Part shown: one piece after another, positions 19,301 to 27,037 of the stretch
Numbering within the stretch: position 1 is the stretch's first letter
How the letters are laid out: every line of letters begins with the position of its first letter
Source of the DNA: Echinimonas agarilytica
GTDB taxonomy: Bacteria; Pseudomonadota; Gammaproteobacteria; Enterobacterales; Neiellaceae
NCBI RefSeq assembly: GCF_023703465.1
Contig: NZ_JAMQGP010000002.1
Span: 124,001 to 188,000, forward strand
DNA length: 64,000 nucleotides
Direction of reading: 5' to 3'
Notes under the pieces: generated by a model
What the model was told of the DNA's origin: nothing
Seen by the model: only the letters and a program-made list of their open reading frames with translations
The model's database searches: none
Position numbers and translations under genes: made by a program

Positions 19301-22228
19301 GAAAGCCTTCTGCGGAGTGGGCGTATTTCGATATTACCTCCGGAAGATGCTGCGGGGCAGTTTAGCTTGCCTATTCGCTACACCATTGCGGATACGAGTG
19401 CGCTTGAAGTGGTTCGCCAAGATATCAACGTGAATGTCAGCGTTGACATCAATGCTCGTGTTGAATCTGACACTATTATTAGCTCTCCTCGGGCCTACAT
19501 TTCAGATGACGGCAGCGCTATTGCGCTGGATGGAGCCGTAAGCTTTACCGACGCAGATTTAGATGGTTCAGAAGTGGTGGATTACTTGGTGATTATTGCG
19601 CCCGATGCGAATAATTGGTTTGTGCAATCGGACCGAGAAGTCATTCATGATGGCAATGGTCGTTGGATTATTGATGTGAGCGGCCTGACAAGTGACTCAG
19701 TCAAAGAAACTGTGCAGGACTTATTGGCTAATACCACCGTCAATACTCAGCTCAAGGGTACATTTGAATTGGGCATTGAAGCACGAATATTAGATGGTCA
19801 AGATGCTGAAATTAGAAATTCATCGTTGATTTTGCGCTACAACACAGCTTCATCAGGTGGTACTGCTAGTCAAGTCAATGACTTACAAGACAGTGTGATC
19901 GATGCCATCGAAGAAAGCGGCGCTATCTCCACATCCGATCATTTAAATACAAGTATTGCCGGAGATGCGAATGATGTCGTGAGTTTTCGAGTGGACGCAT
20001 CTGATCTCAGACACGGCGAAACCATATCAGGATCTGGTGTGCTGCTTGAATATGATGCCAGTGGCCAAAATGTGATCGCCTACTTATTCAGAGAATCTGA
20101 TATTTCTAGCCTCTCTATTTCTGATTTAGACTCCGATTTTGCCGGTGTTTTAACGATTCCCGTTACTGTTATTGCGACTGATCCATCTGGCGATACCTTT
20201 TCAGAGCAGCAAGATTTAGTGATCGAAGTTGCCCCCAAAGTGGATGGTGTTCAACTCAATGCTAAAGTCACTGAAATTGATGAAGATGTTGCTACGGTTC
20301 TCGGGCTTAATTTTGTTTTCGCTGACAGCAATATCCCCAATGAAGGTATTGAGACCTTAAGCGGTACATTGCAGTTACAATTGCCCGATGGTGGCCGCCT
20401 TCAAGGGCCGGGTATTCTCCAAGTGAATCCAACAACTTGGCAGGTCAACGACCTCTCAACGCTGGATCAAATTGAATACATTGGCCCAGCTCAAGACAGT
20501 GGGCAATTCCGGGTTGTAGCCATTGGTAACGTGGTAGATATCGCGCAAGGAATCGGCGATAGCGTATTAACCGACTCGCAAAGTTCAACATCTGAAATTG
20601 TGATTGATGTTCTACCTGTGACGGATAGCGCTTCGATTACACCCCGCTCTATTTTCGGGGATGAAGATAGCGCCATAGATATGTCAGCTATCAGTGCGGT
20701 TGCGCCTGACAATGATGGTTCTGAGTTGGTGACGTTCGAGTTTTTTGGCGTTCCTCATGGAGCCGTGTTGTTCTATGAAGAGGGCGGGCTCAAAGTTGAG
20801 GCGGCCAATAATGGACGTGATGGCGGCGACTTTGATGGTTCGCCTACCTATGTTTGGAGTCTTCCAGAGTCAGCTTTATCGAGCCTAACGCTAACCCCGC
20901 CGTTGGACTTCTCCGGTACAATTCCGTTGGAATTTGTCGTCATCCGCAGAGAACAAGGCACCGAAGATATTGTCTCGACTAGCCAAACCATTGAAGTGCA
21001 GGTCAACCCTGTTGGCGATGATGTTCAGAGCTTTAACCCAGTGTTGGATTATCAGGTCGACGAGGGCGATACCGTTAATATCAAGATCAATGCTGAATCA
21101 CTCGAAACAAACAGCAATGAAACGCTAGAAATGGTGATACGAATCGATACGACAAACTCTGATTCTAGCGCAATTGATGGCCTTTCTGGCATTCGAGCCG
21201 ATGGTGATTTTTCAGCTTTTGTGACAGATGCATCGGGTACTTATGCCACGATTCAAACGAGTGCGAGTGCCATTGAGCAAGTGCAATTGGTACTTGGAGA
21301 TTCCGTGTTCGGACACTTGGAAGCCGCTGTTGAAATTCGCTCGTTTGATCAAGCCTCCATCAGCGGCTCAATTGTATCTGATTATGGCGATGCGCTGATT
21401 GAAAATATTATCGTTGATATTGCCCCATTCCCTGATGCACCCATTCTAACCCTCAACCAAGACAACCTCTATGCCGAAGAAGGTGTGGATATACCCATCA
21501 ATATTGACCTTGCTCAGCAAAGTCCAGCTCCCGGTGAGAATGCATTTGTAATCATTCAGGGCGCCCCTGACCATGTTACTTTTTCCAATGGCCAATTAAA
21601 CCCCGAAGGTTGGACTATTGCTCAAGCTCAAGTGCCGAACCTTAAAATAGAGGGGCTTGTGGCTGGTGATACCTTCTCACTGACATTTATTCCATATAGT
21701 GAATTGGGTTCAGATCGTGCCGACGGCAGTGTTCAAACAATGACTATAGGTGTGGTTGCTGACAATACCGATGTGCTGTCAGCGGGCCTAAAGAATAACA
21801 TTCTCTATGCCACCGCAGGTGACGATACCATTTCAAGCAGTGCGGGCAACGATGTCTTGTCGGGCGGCACGGGGAGTGACAATTTAAGTGGAGGTTTGGG
21901 CTCAGATCGATTTGTCTTCAATCAAGGTGATGATACGGGCGGAGCGAATGATGCAATCACAGATTTTGCATTAGGGGCTGACAGTTTGGATCTGACGGGG
22001 CTACTTGCTGCAGTTAATTCAAGCTCTGGTGCAGAGCTAGATTTGGTGGTCGACTTAAGTGAAAACGCAGGAGACACCACGCTAAGTATTAAACTAGATC
22101 AAGTGAATGTAACTCAAGAAATTGTATTGGATGGAGTTTCAATCAATGACCTCGCCGGAGGTGGAAGCACGGCTGAAGCGGATATTTTGCAAAAGCTTAT
22201 TGATGACGGAACTTTGGTGTCAGGCTAA
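10310..22228 (+). CDS. Giant type I secreted repeat adhesin (BapA/LapA-like)
   Basis: A 3,972-residue, very acidic surface protein. Order: about 100 residues of unique N-terminus (start MDKIAVFYLHH); a Ser/Gln-rich linker with the segment EMIAESGFDT; thirteen Ig-like repeats of about 100 residues (158-1465); a long middle of cadherin/VCBS-like units with recurring DSDGD and EDxDxxLS motifs; then four RTX nonapeptides and a C-terminal type I secretion signal region with no cleavable signal peptide. There are almost no cysteines. Export by the adjacent ABC-MFP-TolC set is very likely. An obvious LapG TAAG-type cleavage site is not seen. The start at 10310 lacks a Shine-Dalgarno sequence because it abuts a hairpin; an in-frame GTG at 10298 lies inside that hairpin. 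Biofilm or particle attachment is the expected role. Confidence 0.88.
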   Translation: MDKIAVFYLHHQGQIWQVRTDGTWILMTEEQVQSIDAPVGELSDYLKLLNGTEGVLVLNDVEIEIPAAIVSSMQPLLNPQAKAQVADAASDSNLLNGSSSASQSQTSGTFFFTTIRRDAEEMIAESGFDTLPDNPAKTSVFQTSAGGDLPPDIVPTGAEITVTIEDGGDGFENRFEVPKVDVHGTAEKLDDRTLTITITDVNDTQLNFEALVIDGLWRLDAVDLSTLAEGVVTATASIADSYGNSVEAHDDTIKDTVAQVTIDFGDGGDQAINQFEVGAVSLSGDALGIEDGHRVEILISDGTGRHLRVQGSVVDEKWQVLEQDLTSFEQGSIVARIVSVDTPGNPAFALGHSTIDTLASISAFAETGHDQIINRFEQSSVRLFGSLSNIEDGQSIQVSVTDINGLTLSFESVASTNSWERVRTDLSALADGALTLNVETADLAGNPASANYLFEKDTFAQIEAKILDDDGLINPSELQNLRVGGTVQGVEDGQLVSLIVTDQFGHSAVRQVAVTNGQWYTVLDVRTLLDGQMNLGVEVQDRAGNIAVAGGRATIDTTDGMTINIESGDDNYLNRFEVPATLVSGDVTDIDDGATVSIVLSDVHGHEVFLSAVVIDGRWSAGLQNLTEFDEGPIFALATVQDEAGNRASAIDFAIIDRLAEVSLLIDSGDDSLINLAEQLAISLSGAASHIENGQLANVLLTDIYGHTLRFETTLVDGQWQLDNLDVSSLAEGIVSASVKVVDIAGNPASDSNTAVKDTLAELSVTLDPNGDQLFNPRELSDVPIEGNVTNIEDGQVVTITVTATDGTTFTTQATVLNSAFSTTADLRLFPDGPIHVFAQAEDIAGNRASDSDSGNIDLTDGLTITIDSGDDNYINASELPVRDVFGTTEDVENGRTVTLILTDFRGHTEVLTTRVLNSAWRIEAVDFSVFDEGYIIAEASVLDRAGNLASGIDIAQKDTQIDAQIIIDPDSPEYVNAAEQLAVNILSQFHFVEDGQDVSLKLSDQAGTEQMFNIVKNGGDWLLEEVDFSNFEDGLITAQVTITDIAGNTVTATDTVIKDTQAQLTLELDANGDGLLNPLELSAVSISGTVLNVEDGQWVEITLTDIASQQITVTAMVQGSMYQTTADVRTFVDGVLLATAKVVDVAGNTASASDNVLVDTTDGLTIVIETGGDPYLNANEIGNVRIHGTATDIENGQTVVVEVATFARGIIEFDAVIENGVWEVAAADLTSLSDGVLYALAVAQDLAGNIASAVTSTVKDTLANIDVTVAQTEDGYLNGAESLVASLLGNASHVNDGQTVTIAVTDSAGAVLTGSAIVEGEDWSTDTFDWTSVAEGLVTVDVEVVDEAGNPAQSSYQFTKDTHVGIDIDTGTGFDIEIARVGLPVFLSGTTTAEAGQWVTVTISDGLNEQAATAQVQDDQTWSTGDFIIDQLDLVSSIDWTLTASVEDIAGNLAEDDFPTIVEPSSVYLSEQALGLFSATTATSELRISGAQLTFSSIQSELESLTSDGQALVLNVSADEKSFQLSVQASSDLVMSGEISDNSRASITLHAPVDQPEGIFLLRVPIVINGLQTDADGTEELVVARLDADILDSTPFAVDDSYSVVEAEVSAGSLIANDTTLEGPLVVTKIVANGESHSIAPTRLNEISFPEGTLVVTSSGAWSFLSHRNLDHTQPQSIEFSYDVIDHDGDPDRADVIINITDGAAGHVSDVDGHLVEPKVGSNILGTASFEVTAGSDDLIANSIRFHPDTIDRLESLNITSLGDTVEYALSADEKQIQATTSGTSVDVFTLSLSALSKGGSLEAEGSLFLMRPIDHNATDIIYIDLSVVANDADGTNTVGGRVQVTVSDGETVALSISQSVHVDEDNLPSALTGTGSIAVETGSDDVATIEIDRANNQPPLTSGGQVIQYQLSGDGLILTGYVLDPLDPVFKVILNSDFAPEVDSSIDYVYEQYQSLDQGSDASTVDQLIPIRIIATDSDGDETLVTLDITVSDGDAPIIVPDKLSLVVGEIPRDLVHAPLVDEVDSTSVTVTAGKDPIVDVVYDIANGSLVVDQSGTVLTQNGQSLTWRNRANGELDVVLSDGTSVLNFKLPDDISTPSETDANFDLVVTQIGPIDHLDGNDLQIGLMIPLEVVDSDGSIGRVDLSVIVHDGRDPRISSGADMTVDENDLSAGTVMDTTQVTIDRGSDRVADVAPDKADFDSLNLSSGGLAITLSSQANANGWWLAKTSAGTEVFRVKFERDGSVSFELKQAIDHPDAAARNELEIPFNVTVIDTDNDESAPIEVKVTVTDDVPTARLGVIAITEGDSETRNILPETHQGADGAEVYQVSYRGTLYQAGETIDLTTDDGAVYGTLVIDKNGDLDLQTTNVLSTGLVFRDNNISYTVRDFDKDVVNNSLEIELLDSAGYIDTGEDTTTEDVPLKLEILASPADVDDDESIVSMTFDSASLKGGTLTLNDVALKVDGSGNPFLSAAANEFITVGNRNVIPNGDLVYTPLLNSSDQTQTVSIGIRVEVQRGGVFDRHIDDTYDLTIISDADVPVWNANTFEYAITEDASATAISIEALLADTDGSEALSYEVLAIDNGLSLTSNTTPIEVGSVLTAAELAQLKALMGQNLAGEYQFSIKAISIEAQNSDQASDDRVVTLKVAPVADIPQVASKNIRGTEDTDIDLSAAIVGQLSDDDGSETLYYRVDVQDGWLVLSNSGANVTDLGGNRFEVLAKDVEAGAIQLRPAANISEVTDTATVSVTAIARESSQDGIAPSVAETLGNSTSFDIKLTGVPDIPILDAAQSAGWTLDPDTLQLTNSSEKYEDEDLALDFVLTTVDQDGSEVMNFLLKDIPDGVELVDSAGHSAQLPVVDVVNGNPTFQVTSSQLNQLFLSIEEDFSGPIDFTIQQIVTEEDGASESYDIAVTLVVTPVIDTSGVSQVAQGAEDRVLSLNLMPNTSADMDGSETVTGAVITDLLGMRLFIDGTEQVLPANGLDLANYTDAISPNIESLLRSGRISILPPEDAAGQFSLPIRYTIADTSALEVVRQDINVNVSVDINARVESDTIISSPRAYISDDGSAIALDGAVSFTDADLDGSEVVDYLVIIAPDANNWFVQSDREVIHDGNGRWIIDVSGLTSDSVKETVQDLLANTTVNTQLKGTFELGIEARILDGQDAEIRNSSLILRYNTASSGGTASQVNDLQDSVIDAIEESGAISTSDHLNTSIAGDANDVVSFRVDASDLRHGETISGSGVLLEYDASGQNVIAYLFRESDISSLSISDLDSDFAGVLTIPVTVIATDPSGDTFSEQQDLVIEVAPKVDGVQLNAKVTEIDEDVATVLGLNFVFADSNIPNEGIETLSGTLQLQLPDGGRLQGPGILQVNPTTWQVNDLSTLDQIEYIGPAQDSGQFRVVAIGNVVDIAQGIGDSVLTDSQSSTSEIVIDVLPVTDSASITPRSIFGDEDSAIDMSAISAVAPDNDGSELVTFEFFGVPHGAVLFYEEGGLKVEAANNGRDGGDFDGSPTYVWSLPESALSSLTLTPPLDFSGTIPLEFVVIRREQGTEDIVSTSQTIEVQVNPVGDDVQSFNPVLDYQVDEGDTVNIKINAESLETNSNETLEMVIRIDTTNSDSSAIDGLSGIRADGDFSAFVTDASGTYATIQTSASAIEQVQLVLGDSVFGHLEAAVEIRSFDQASISGSIVSDYGDALIENIIVDIAPFPDAPILTLNQDNLYAEEGVDIPINIDLAQQSPAPGENAFVIIQGAPDHVTFSNGQLNPEGWTIAQAQVPNLKIEGLVAGDTFSLTFIPYSELGSDRADGSVQTMTIGVVADNTDVLSAGLKNNILYATAGDDTISSSAGNDVLSGGTGSDNLSGGLGSDRFVFNQGDDTGGANDAITDFALGADSLDLTGLLAAVNSSSGAELDLVVDLSENAGDTTLSIKLDQVNVTQEIVLDGVSINDLAGGGSTAEADILQKLIDDGTLVSG
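10781..14706 (+). repeat. Thirteen tandem Ig-like repeats within the adhesin
   Basis: Protein repeats of about 100 residues, each starting with a beta-strand and Gly/Asp-rich turn such as IDSGDDNYIN, continuing with an IEDGQ-type motif, a central SLAEG or TFVDG-type turn, and ending with VxDxAGNxAS followed by KDT. DNA-level identity between units is low, so they are old and diverged rather than recently amplified. Units 4, 7 and 10 start with the variant LDxNGDxLxNPxEL, giving a partial three-unit super-period. Confidence 0.8.
21813..21920 (+). repeat. Short RTX calcium-binding nonapeptide block
   Basis: Four consecutive GGxGxDxUx-type units (AGDDTISSS, AGNDVLSGG, TGSDNLSGG, LGSDRFVFN) precede the C-terminal secretion region that starts around DAITDFALGADSLDLTG. 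This short RTX block followed by about 100 residues is typical of large type I secreted adhesins. Confidence 0.85.
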
Positions 22229-22236
22229 GGAACGGT

Positions 22237-24381
22237 ATGACTGACTTAAATAAAACAGATAGTGCACAGAAAAAGCCTCTGGACAATTGGTTGCTGGTAC
22301 TTTTGAGTGGATGCCGTCTAGCGGGAGGTTATGCTACAGCTGAGCAAGCAACCGCAGGGTTACCGCTCGTCGAAGGTGTTCTGACTCCTCTGCTGGTTGA
22401 CAGAGCAGCGGAACAAATCGGAGTGCAATTACAACCGGTTAATTGGCAGCATTGTGAAAACGAAGACTTTCCCCTTATTGCCACAGATCTTGAAGGGCAG
22501 CCGTTGCTACTGGTATCACGGCGAGAGCAGCAAATTGACATCCAATATCCGTCCGGAAAGTGCAGAGTTATCGCCAGAGATTCTGGCGATCTGAACCCCT
22601 TAGCGCAGCGTGTGATAGTGATAGCAAAAGCTGACAAACGCAGCACTGAGCATATTTCAAGTCCACCGGAACATTGGCTTAAAGCGGCCATTAACAAAGC
22701 TCGGCCTTGGTATCGTGATTTGCTCATTGCATCCTTGGTGGTCAATATTTTAGCCCTTGTTGGCCCTTTGTTTGTGATGAATGTTTACGACAGAGTGGTG
22801 CCGAATCAGGCATTTCATACATTGTGGGTGCTTGCATCGGGCGCGGTCATTGCCATTGTCTTTGATTGGTTGTTGCGTCAGGCCAGAACGCGACTCACGG
22901 ATGTTGCGGGTCGCCAGATTGACGTAAGTTTAAGCGCAGCATTGTTTTCTAAAGTCATGGGGATGAGACTTGAAAGTCGCCCGCAATCTGCAGGAGCGTT
23001 TGCGCGTCAGCTTCAAGAATTTGATAGCGTTAGAGAGTTTTTAACCTCTGCCACCTTAGTGACTGCGGTTGATTTGCCATTTACCCTATTGTTTTTGTTG
23101 CTGATGAGTTGGCTGGGTGGCCCTATGGTATTTATACCGATTGCTGCGATGGTCATTTTGGTGGTGTTATCCGCACTATTGCAGCCGGCAATTCGGAGTC
23201 ACCTAGAACAAACCGGTCAGTTGTCTACCCAACGTCAAACTCACCTTGTGGAATCTTTGAATCAACTGACAGAAGTAAAACAGTCCAATGCTGAGGGGCT
23301 CATGCAAAAACGTTGGGAGCAGACGGTGAGTGCGTTGGCAGATTGGAATGGGCAAGCGCGCTTGCGGACTAATTTAATCACCCATTGCATCACCAATAGC
23401 CAGCAGCTTGTGACCATTGCCTTAGTTCTCGCAGGTGTATATCGAATTAGTGAAGGCTTACTTAGTATGGGGGGCCTGATTGCCATAGTGATGCTCAGCG
23501 GGCGGGCATCCTCAGCGATTAATCAATTTGCGATGCTGTTGCTGCGTTATCAACAGACGCGGCAAGCCATTGAGTCGCTTAATACCATTATGGCGCTTCC
23601 ACAAGAGCGTTCTGCTGCACAAACGGTGAACGCAAAAAGTTTTTCAGGGGCGATAGAATTTAGTCATGTCGACTTTAGTTATCCCAACCATAAATTACCA
23701 GCATTAACAGGTGTTTCGTTCTGTATAGCGGCTGGCGAGCGAGTTGGAATAGTTGGGAATGCAGGCGCGGGAAAGTCGAGTTTAATGGCTTTGCTGGCAG
23801 GGCAATACCAAGCATCATCGGGGCAAATTCGATTTGATGATATTGATCATTCACTGTGGCCGCCATCACTACTTCGTAAGTACACAGGTTACGTACAACA
23901 GCAACCGCTACTGATGTTTGGATCCGTATTCGACAACATCGTCATGGGTAACCCTAAATATGATGAAACGGCTTTAGCAACGGTTATTCGTCAGTCCGGT
24001 GTCGAATTGTTTTTAGACCGCCTAGAAGCGGGCCTAGAAAGCCAAGTCGGAGAAATGGGGCGGTGCCTTTCTGGAGGCCAGAGGCAGGCGATTATGTTAG
24101 CTCGGGTTTTACTGCGCCAACCCCATTTACTTCTATTGGATGAGCCTACCAGTGCGATGGACAATGTATCGGAGCAGCGAGTGAAAGCGGCTTTGTTGGC
24201 AATGTCATCGAAAACCACCATGGTGATTGCATCACACAAACCATCTTTATTGGCGCTATGTAGCCGCATTTTAGTCTTAGACAAAGGGCAAATTATTTCC
24301 GAGACAACACCGGACAAGCTATTTGCCAATGACCGTCAGCGGATGAAATCAGTGTCAGTGAAGCGTCGAGGTGGCTCATGA
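22237..24381 (+). CDS. Type I secretion ABC transporter (LapB/HlyB-like)
   Basis: A 714-residue inner-membrane ABC exporter. Residues 15-130 form a C39 peptidase-like domain that has lost the catalytic Cys context (LLVLLSGCRLAGG), as in transporters of RTX adhesins, where it binds rather than cuts the substrate. Membrane helices span about 165-430. The nucleotide-binding domain has Walker A GNAGAGKSS, signature LSGGQRQ, Walker B LLLLDEPTSAMD and a switch His in ASHKPS. It begins eight bases after the adhesin stop with a GGAACGGT site, and its stop overlaps the next gene start (ATGA). It almost certainly exports the upstream adhesin. Confidence 0.92.
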   Translation: MTDLNKTDSAQKKPLDNWLLVLLSGCRLAGGYATAEQATAGLPLVEGVLTPLLVDRAAEQIGVQLQPVNWQHCENEDFPLIATDLEGQPLLLVSRREQQIDIQYPSGKCRVIARDSGDLNPLAQRVIVIAKADKRSTEHISSPPEHWLKAAINKARPWYRDLLIASLVVNILALVGPLFVMNVYDRVVPNQAFHTLWVLASGAVIAIVFDWLLRQARTRLTDVAGRQIDVSLSAALFSKVMGMRLESRPQSAGAFARQLQEFDSVREFLTSATLVTAVDLPFTLLFLLLMSWLGGPMVFIPIAAMVILVVLSALLQPAIRSHLEQTGQLSTQRQTHLVESLNQLTEVKQSNAEGLMQKRWEQTVSALADWNGQARLRTNLITHCITNSQQLVTIALVLAGVYRISEGLLSMGGLIAIVMLSGRASSAINQFAMLLLRYQQTRQAIESLNTIMALPQERSAAQTVNAKSFSGAIEFSHVDFSYPNHKLPALTGVSFCIAAGERVGIVGNAGAGKSSLMALLAGQYQASSGQIRFDDIDHSLWPPSLLRKYTGYVQQQPLLMFGSVFDNIVMGNPKYDETALATVIRQSGVELFLDRLEAGLESQVGEMGRCLSGGQRQAIMLARVLLRQPHLLLLDEPTSAMDNVSEQRVKAALLAMSSKTTMVIASHKPSLLALCSRILVLDKGQIISETTPDKLFANDRQRMKSVSVKRRGGS

Positions 24382-25694
24382 ATCATCCCGGCTACTGGCA
24401 ACAGCTGCAGCAGGCTTACCAGGCGCGAGCGATCGTGTGGTTAGTAGCTGCATTACTTATTGCAGCCGTGATCTGGGCGGCTCTATCAACACTGGACGAA
24501 GTTGTGGTGGGAGAAGGCAAGGTTGTGCCATCTCAATCAGTGCAAAAAATTCAGAGTTTTGAGGGTGGTATTGTCAAAGTCATTTATGTGACCGAAGGCC
24601 AGCGAGTGAAAGTAGGAGAGCTATTAGCTGGGCTTGATGACACCCGATTTCGCTCGGCGTTTCAAGAAGCAAAAGCCCAGCGAAGTGCCTTGTTTGCATT
24701 AAAAACACGCTTAAAAGCAGAGCTTTCTTCGGTTCAAGTTGACGAAAATGAGCAAGATTGGCATCAAGCGATTTTGGTCGATCCAGTAGAAATTGTATGG
24801 CAAGACGACAATTCGGGTAGCCGACAGTCTATGGCCCATTACTCGGAGCGTATTGATCAACTTGAATCACAACTCAAACTTGCGGCACAGCAAATCTTTC
24901 AATTTGAACGGGCTGTCGAAAGCTATAAAAGTACGTTTGACACGCTAACCTTGAGTCAAAAATTGGCGGAAAAAGAGCTGAGACTCACCCGAGAAAGCGC
25001 CCAATTAGGCGCGGTTGCTGAAGTGGAAGTGATTCAATTGGAACGTGAGAGTGTTCAGCTTCGAGGAGATATTGTGAATGCTCAGCTGAGTGAGCAACGT
25101 GCTGTTGCAGAACGCAACGAAGCAATTGCTCACCGATTCGGTTTAGCCATTGAGTTTAGAGCACGCGCACAAGCTCGACTCGACGAGCTTGAAGGAGAAA
25201 TGGCGCAACTTGACGAAAGTATGACGGCTTTGGCCGACAGGCTAAAGCGGACTCAAGTTGTGTCACCGGTGGAAGGCGTAGTGAAAGATATTGCCATACG
25301 TTCGGTGGGAGGAGTCGTGTCGCCGGGTGAAGCCATGATGGAAATTGTCCCACTCGGTGACAACTTGATTGTGGAAACGAGAATTGCGCCCAAAGATATT
25401 GCTTTTGTGCGGCAGGGGTTAGGGGCAATGGTGAAATTCACAGCGTTTGACTATGTTGTGTACGGTGGGCTTAAAGGTCAAGTTGTACATGTCAGCGCTG
25501 ACGCCCTTCAAGATGAAGATGGCACCACATACTATCGTGCGCATATATTGACCCATACAAATGAAATTCAACATCAACCCATCATTCCGGGAATGCAAGC
25601 TAGTGTCGACATCATGACCGGCCAAAAAACTGTTTTAAGTTATTTAATGAAGCCTATTCTAAGGGCCAAAGCGACAGCTTTACGTGAGCCGTAG
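24378..25694 (+). CDS. Type I secretion membrane-fusion protein (HlyD/LapC family)
   Basis: A 438-residue periplasmic adaptor with one N-terminal transmembrane helix (about residues 17-37), a lipoyl-like half (GEGKVVPSQSVQKIQSFEGG near 50-70), a long coiled-coil hairpin (about 95-290, rich in Gln, Glu and Arg) and a C-terminal beta-barrel region with PVEGVVKDI and the family-typical VEPG/VSPGEAMMEIVP. It overlaps the ABC transporter stop codon and is followed 14 bases later by the outer-membrane channel gene, forming the complete secretion apparatus. Confidence 0.92.
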   Translation: MNHPGYWQQLQQAYQARAIVWLVAALLIAAVIWAALSTLDEVVVGEGKVVPSQSVQKIQSFEGGIVKVIYVTEGQRVKVGELLAGLDDTRFRSAFQEAKAQRSALFALKTRLKAELSSVQVDENEQDWHQAILVDPVEIVWQDDNSGSRQSMAHYSERIDQLESQLKLAAQQIFQFERAVESYKSTFDTLTLSQKLAEKELRLTRESAQLGAVAEVEVIQLERESVQLRGDIVNAQLSEQRAVAERNEAIAHRFGLAIEFRARAQARLDELEGEMAQLDESMTALADRLKRTQVVSPVEGVVKDIAIRSVGGVVSPGEAMMEIVPLGDNLIVETRIAPKDIAFVRQGLGAMVKFTAFDYVVYGGLKGQVVHVSADALQDEDGTTYYRAHILTHTNEIQHQPIIPGMQASVDIMTGQKTVLSYLMKPILRAKATALREP

Positions 25695-25708
25695 TAAGGA
25701 TTAAATGG

Positions 25709-27037
25709 ATGAAATTCAACATACTTTATCGTGCCATGGGAGCAGCGTTGCTCTGTGGTTTTTTTGCATTGAATGTACATGGCATGACTCTCGAAGAATC
25801 GGTTGCACAAGCCATTGATCAAAACCCACGAGTGTCGGGTCAGTATGCTCGGTACGTGTCGGTGCTGAAAGACAAGCGGGCTGCCTTTGCTGACTACTTA
25901 CCCCAAGTGCAACTGTATGCCGGGATAGGGTATTCGGATATCGACTACAAACAAAATAACAAAATTGAATCGGAAACAAACCCCCAGCAGCTTGGGGTGC
26001 GTTTATCGCAAATGTTATTTGACGGATTTAGAACGCCAGCCGAAGTATCTCGCTTGGGTTATGAAGCCGAAGCAGCGCGTTTGCAACTGATTTCAGAAGC
26101 TGAAAATGTTGCACTTGAAGTGGCGCAATCGTACCTCAATGTGCTTAAGGCTGCAGCGCAAGTAGAGCTGTCGGAACGCAATGTTATTGACCATCAAAGC
26201 ATATTTGAAGACATTCAAACTCGTCATCAAAAGGGTCTAAGTAGCGATTCAGATTTAGCGCAAGTGGCCTCGCGGGTTGCAACCTCTCGCAGTGCATTAG
26301 CTGCTGCTCGAAATAATCTATACGACATGCAAGCTGTTTATTTTCACTTGGTCGGCACTAATCCTGAAGCCCTCACAATTCCAAAAGCCGATGCCAACAT
26401 CGTGCCTGATAATTTGGAGCTTGCATTACAAAAGGCGATATCAGCACATCCTGAGATTCGTTCTGCTATTTCTGATACGCAAGCCGCTAACGAGCAATAT
26501 AACCGAGACAAAAGTGGATACTGGCCAACTTTATCAATTGATGTAGAAGCTTATGACAATGATGATATGGGGGGAATCGAAGGGCCAGATGACGATGCCC
26601 GTGTGATGCTGAATTTAAAATATGATTTGTACAGTGGCGGGCGCACAACAGCACAGGCCGAGTCTGCTTTGTGGCGCAAGGAGGCTGCACTGGCGGTAAG
26701 GATGAGAACTGAGAGGCAAGTTGTCGAAGGCACAAAATTTGCCTGGAATGCCAGTGAATTTCTGCAGCAGCAAATCGATTTTTACCAACAAAATGTTGAA
26801 ATGGCAGTGAAGGCAGAGCAAGGCTACAACGAACAGTTTAAGCTCGGCCGCCGTTCATTGTTAGATGTATTGGATGCCAAAGTTGAGGTGTTTATTGCGC
26901 GCCGTAGTTATCTGAATAGCTATTATGATCACAAAGCAGCGCAGTATCGCTTGCTGAACGCTGTAGGCGAGCTATTGACGTCCATGCGGGTCGATACTCC
27001 AAGCCAGTGGCAAGCCAATGCGGAGGTGGCGCAATGA
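25709..27037 (+). CDS. TolC-family outer-membrane channel (type I secretion)
   Basis: A 442-residue outer-membrane efflux protein with a signal peptide ending near VHG. It has the two TolC repeats: an N-terminal LEESVAQAIDQNPRV and a second copy LELALQKAISAHPEIRSAISD near residue 230. The C-terminal segment FKLGRRSLLDVLDAKVEVF is characteristic of AggA/LapE-like type I secretion channels. It is the fourth gene of the adhesin operon, and its stop codon overlaps the OmpA lipoprotein start. Confidence 0.92.
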   Translation: MKFNILYRAMGAALLCGFFALNVHGMTLEESVAQAIDQNPRVSGQYARYVSVLKDKRAAFADYLPQVQLYAGIGYSDIDYKQNNKIESETNPQQLGVRLSQMLFDGFRTPAEVSRLGYEAEAARLQLISEAENVALEVAQSYLNVLKAAAQVELSERNVIDHQSIFEDIQTRHQKGLSSDSDLAQVASRVATSRSALAAARNNLYDMQAVYFHLVGTNPEALTIPKADANIVPDNLELALQKAISAHPEIRSAISDTQAANEQYNRDKSGYWPTLSIDVEAYDNDDMGGIEGPDDDARVMLNLKYDLYSGGRTTAQAESALWRKEAALAVRMRTERQVVEGTKFAWNASEFLQQQIDFYQQNVEMAVKAEQGYNEQFKLGRRSLLDVLDAKVEVFIARRSYLNSYYDHKAAQYRLLNAVGELLTSMRVDTPSQWQANAEVAQ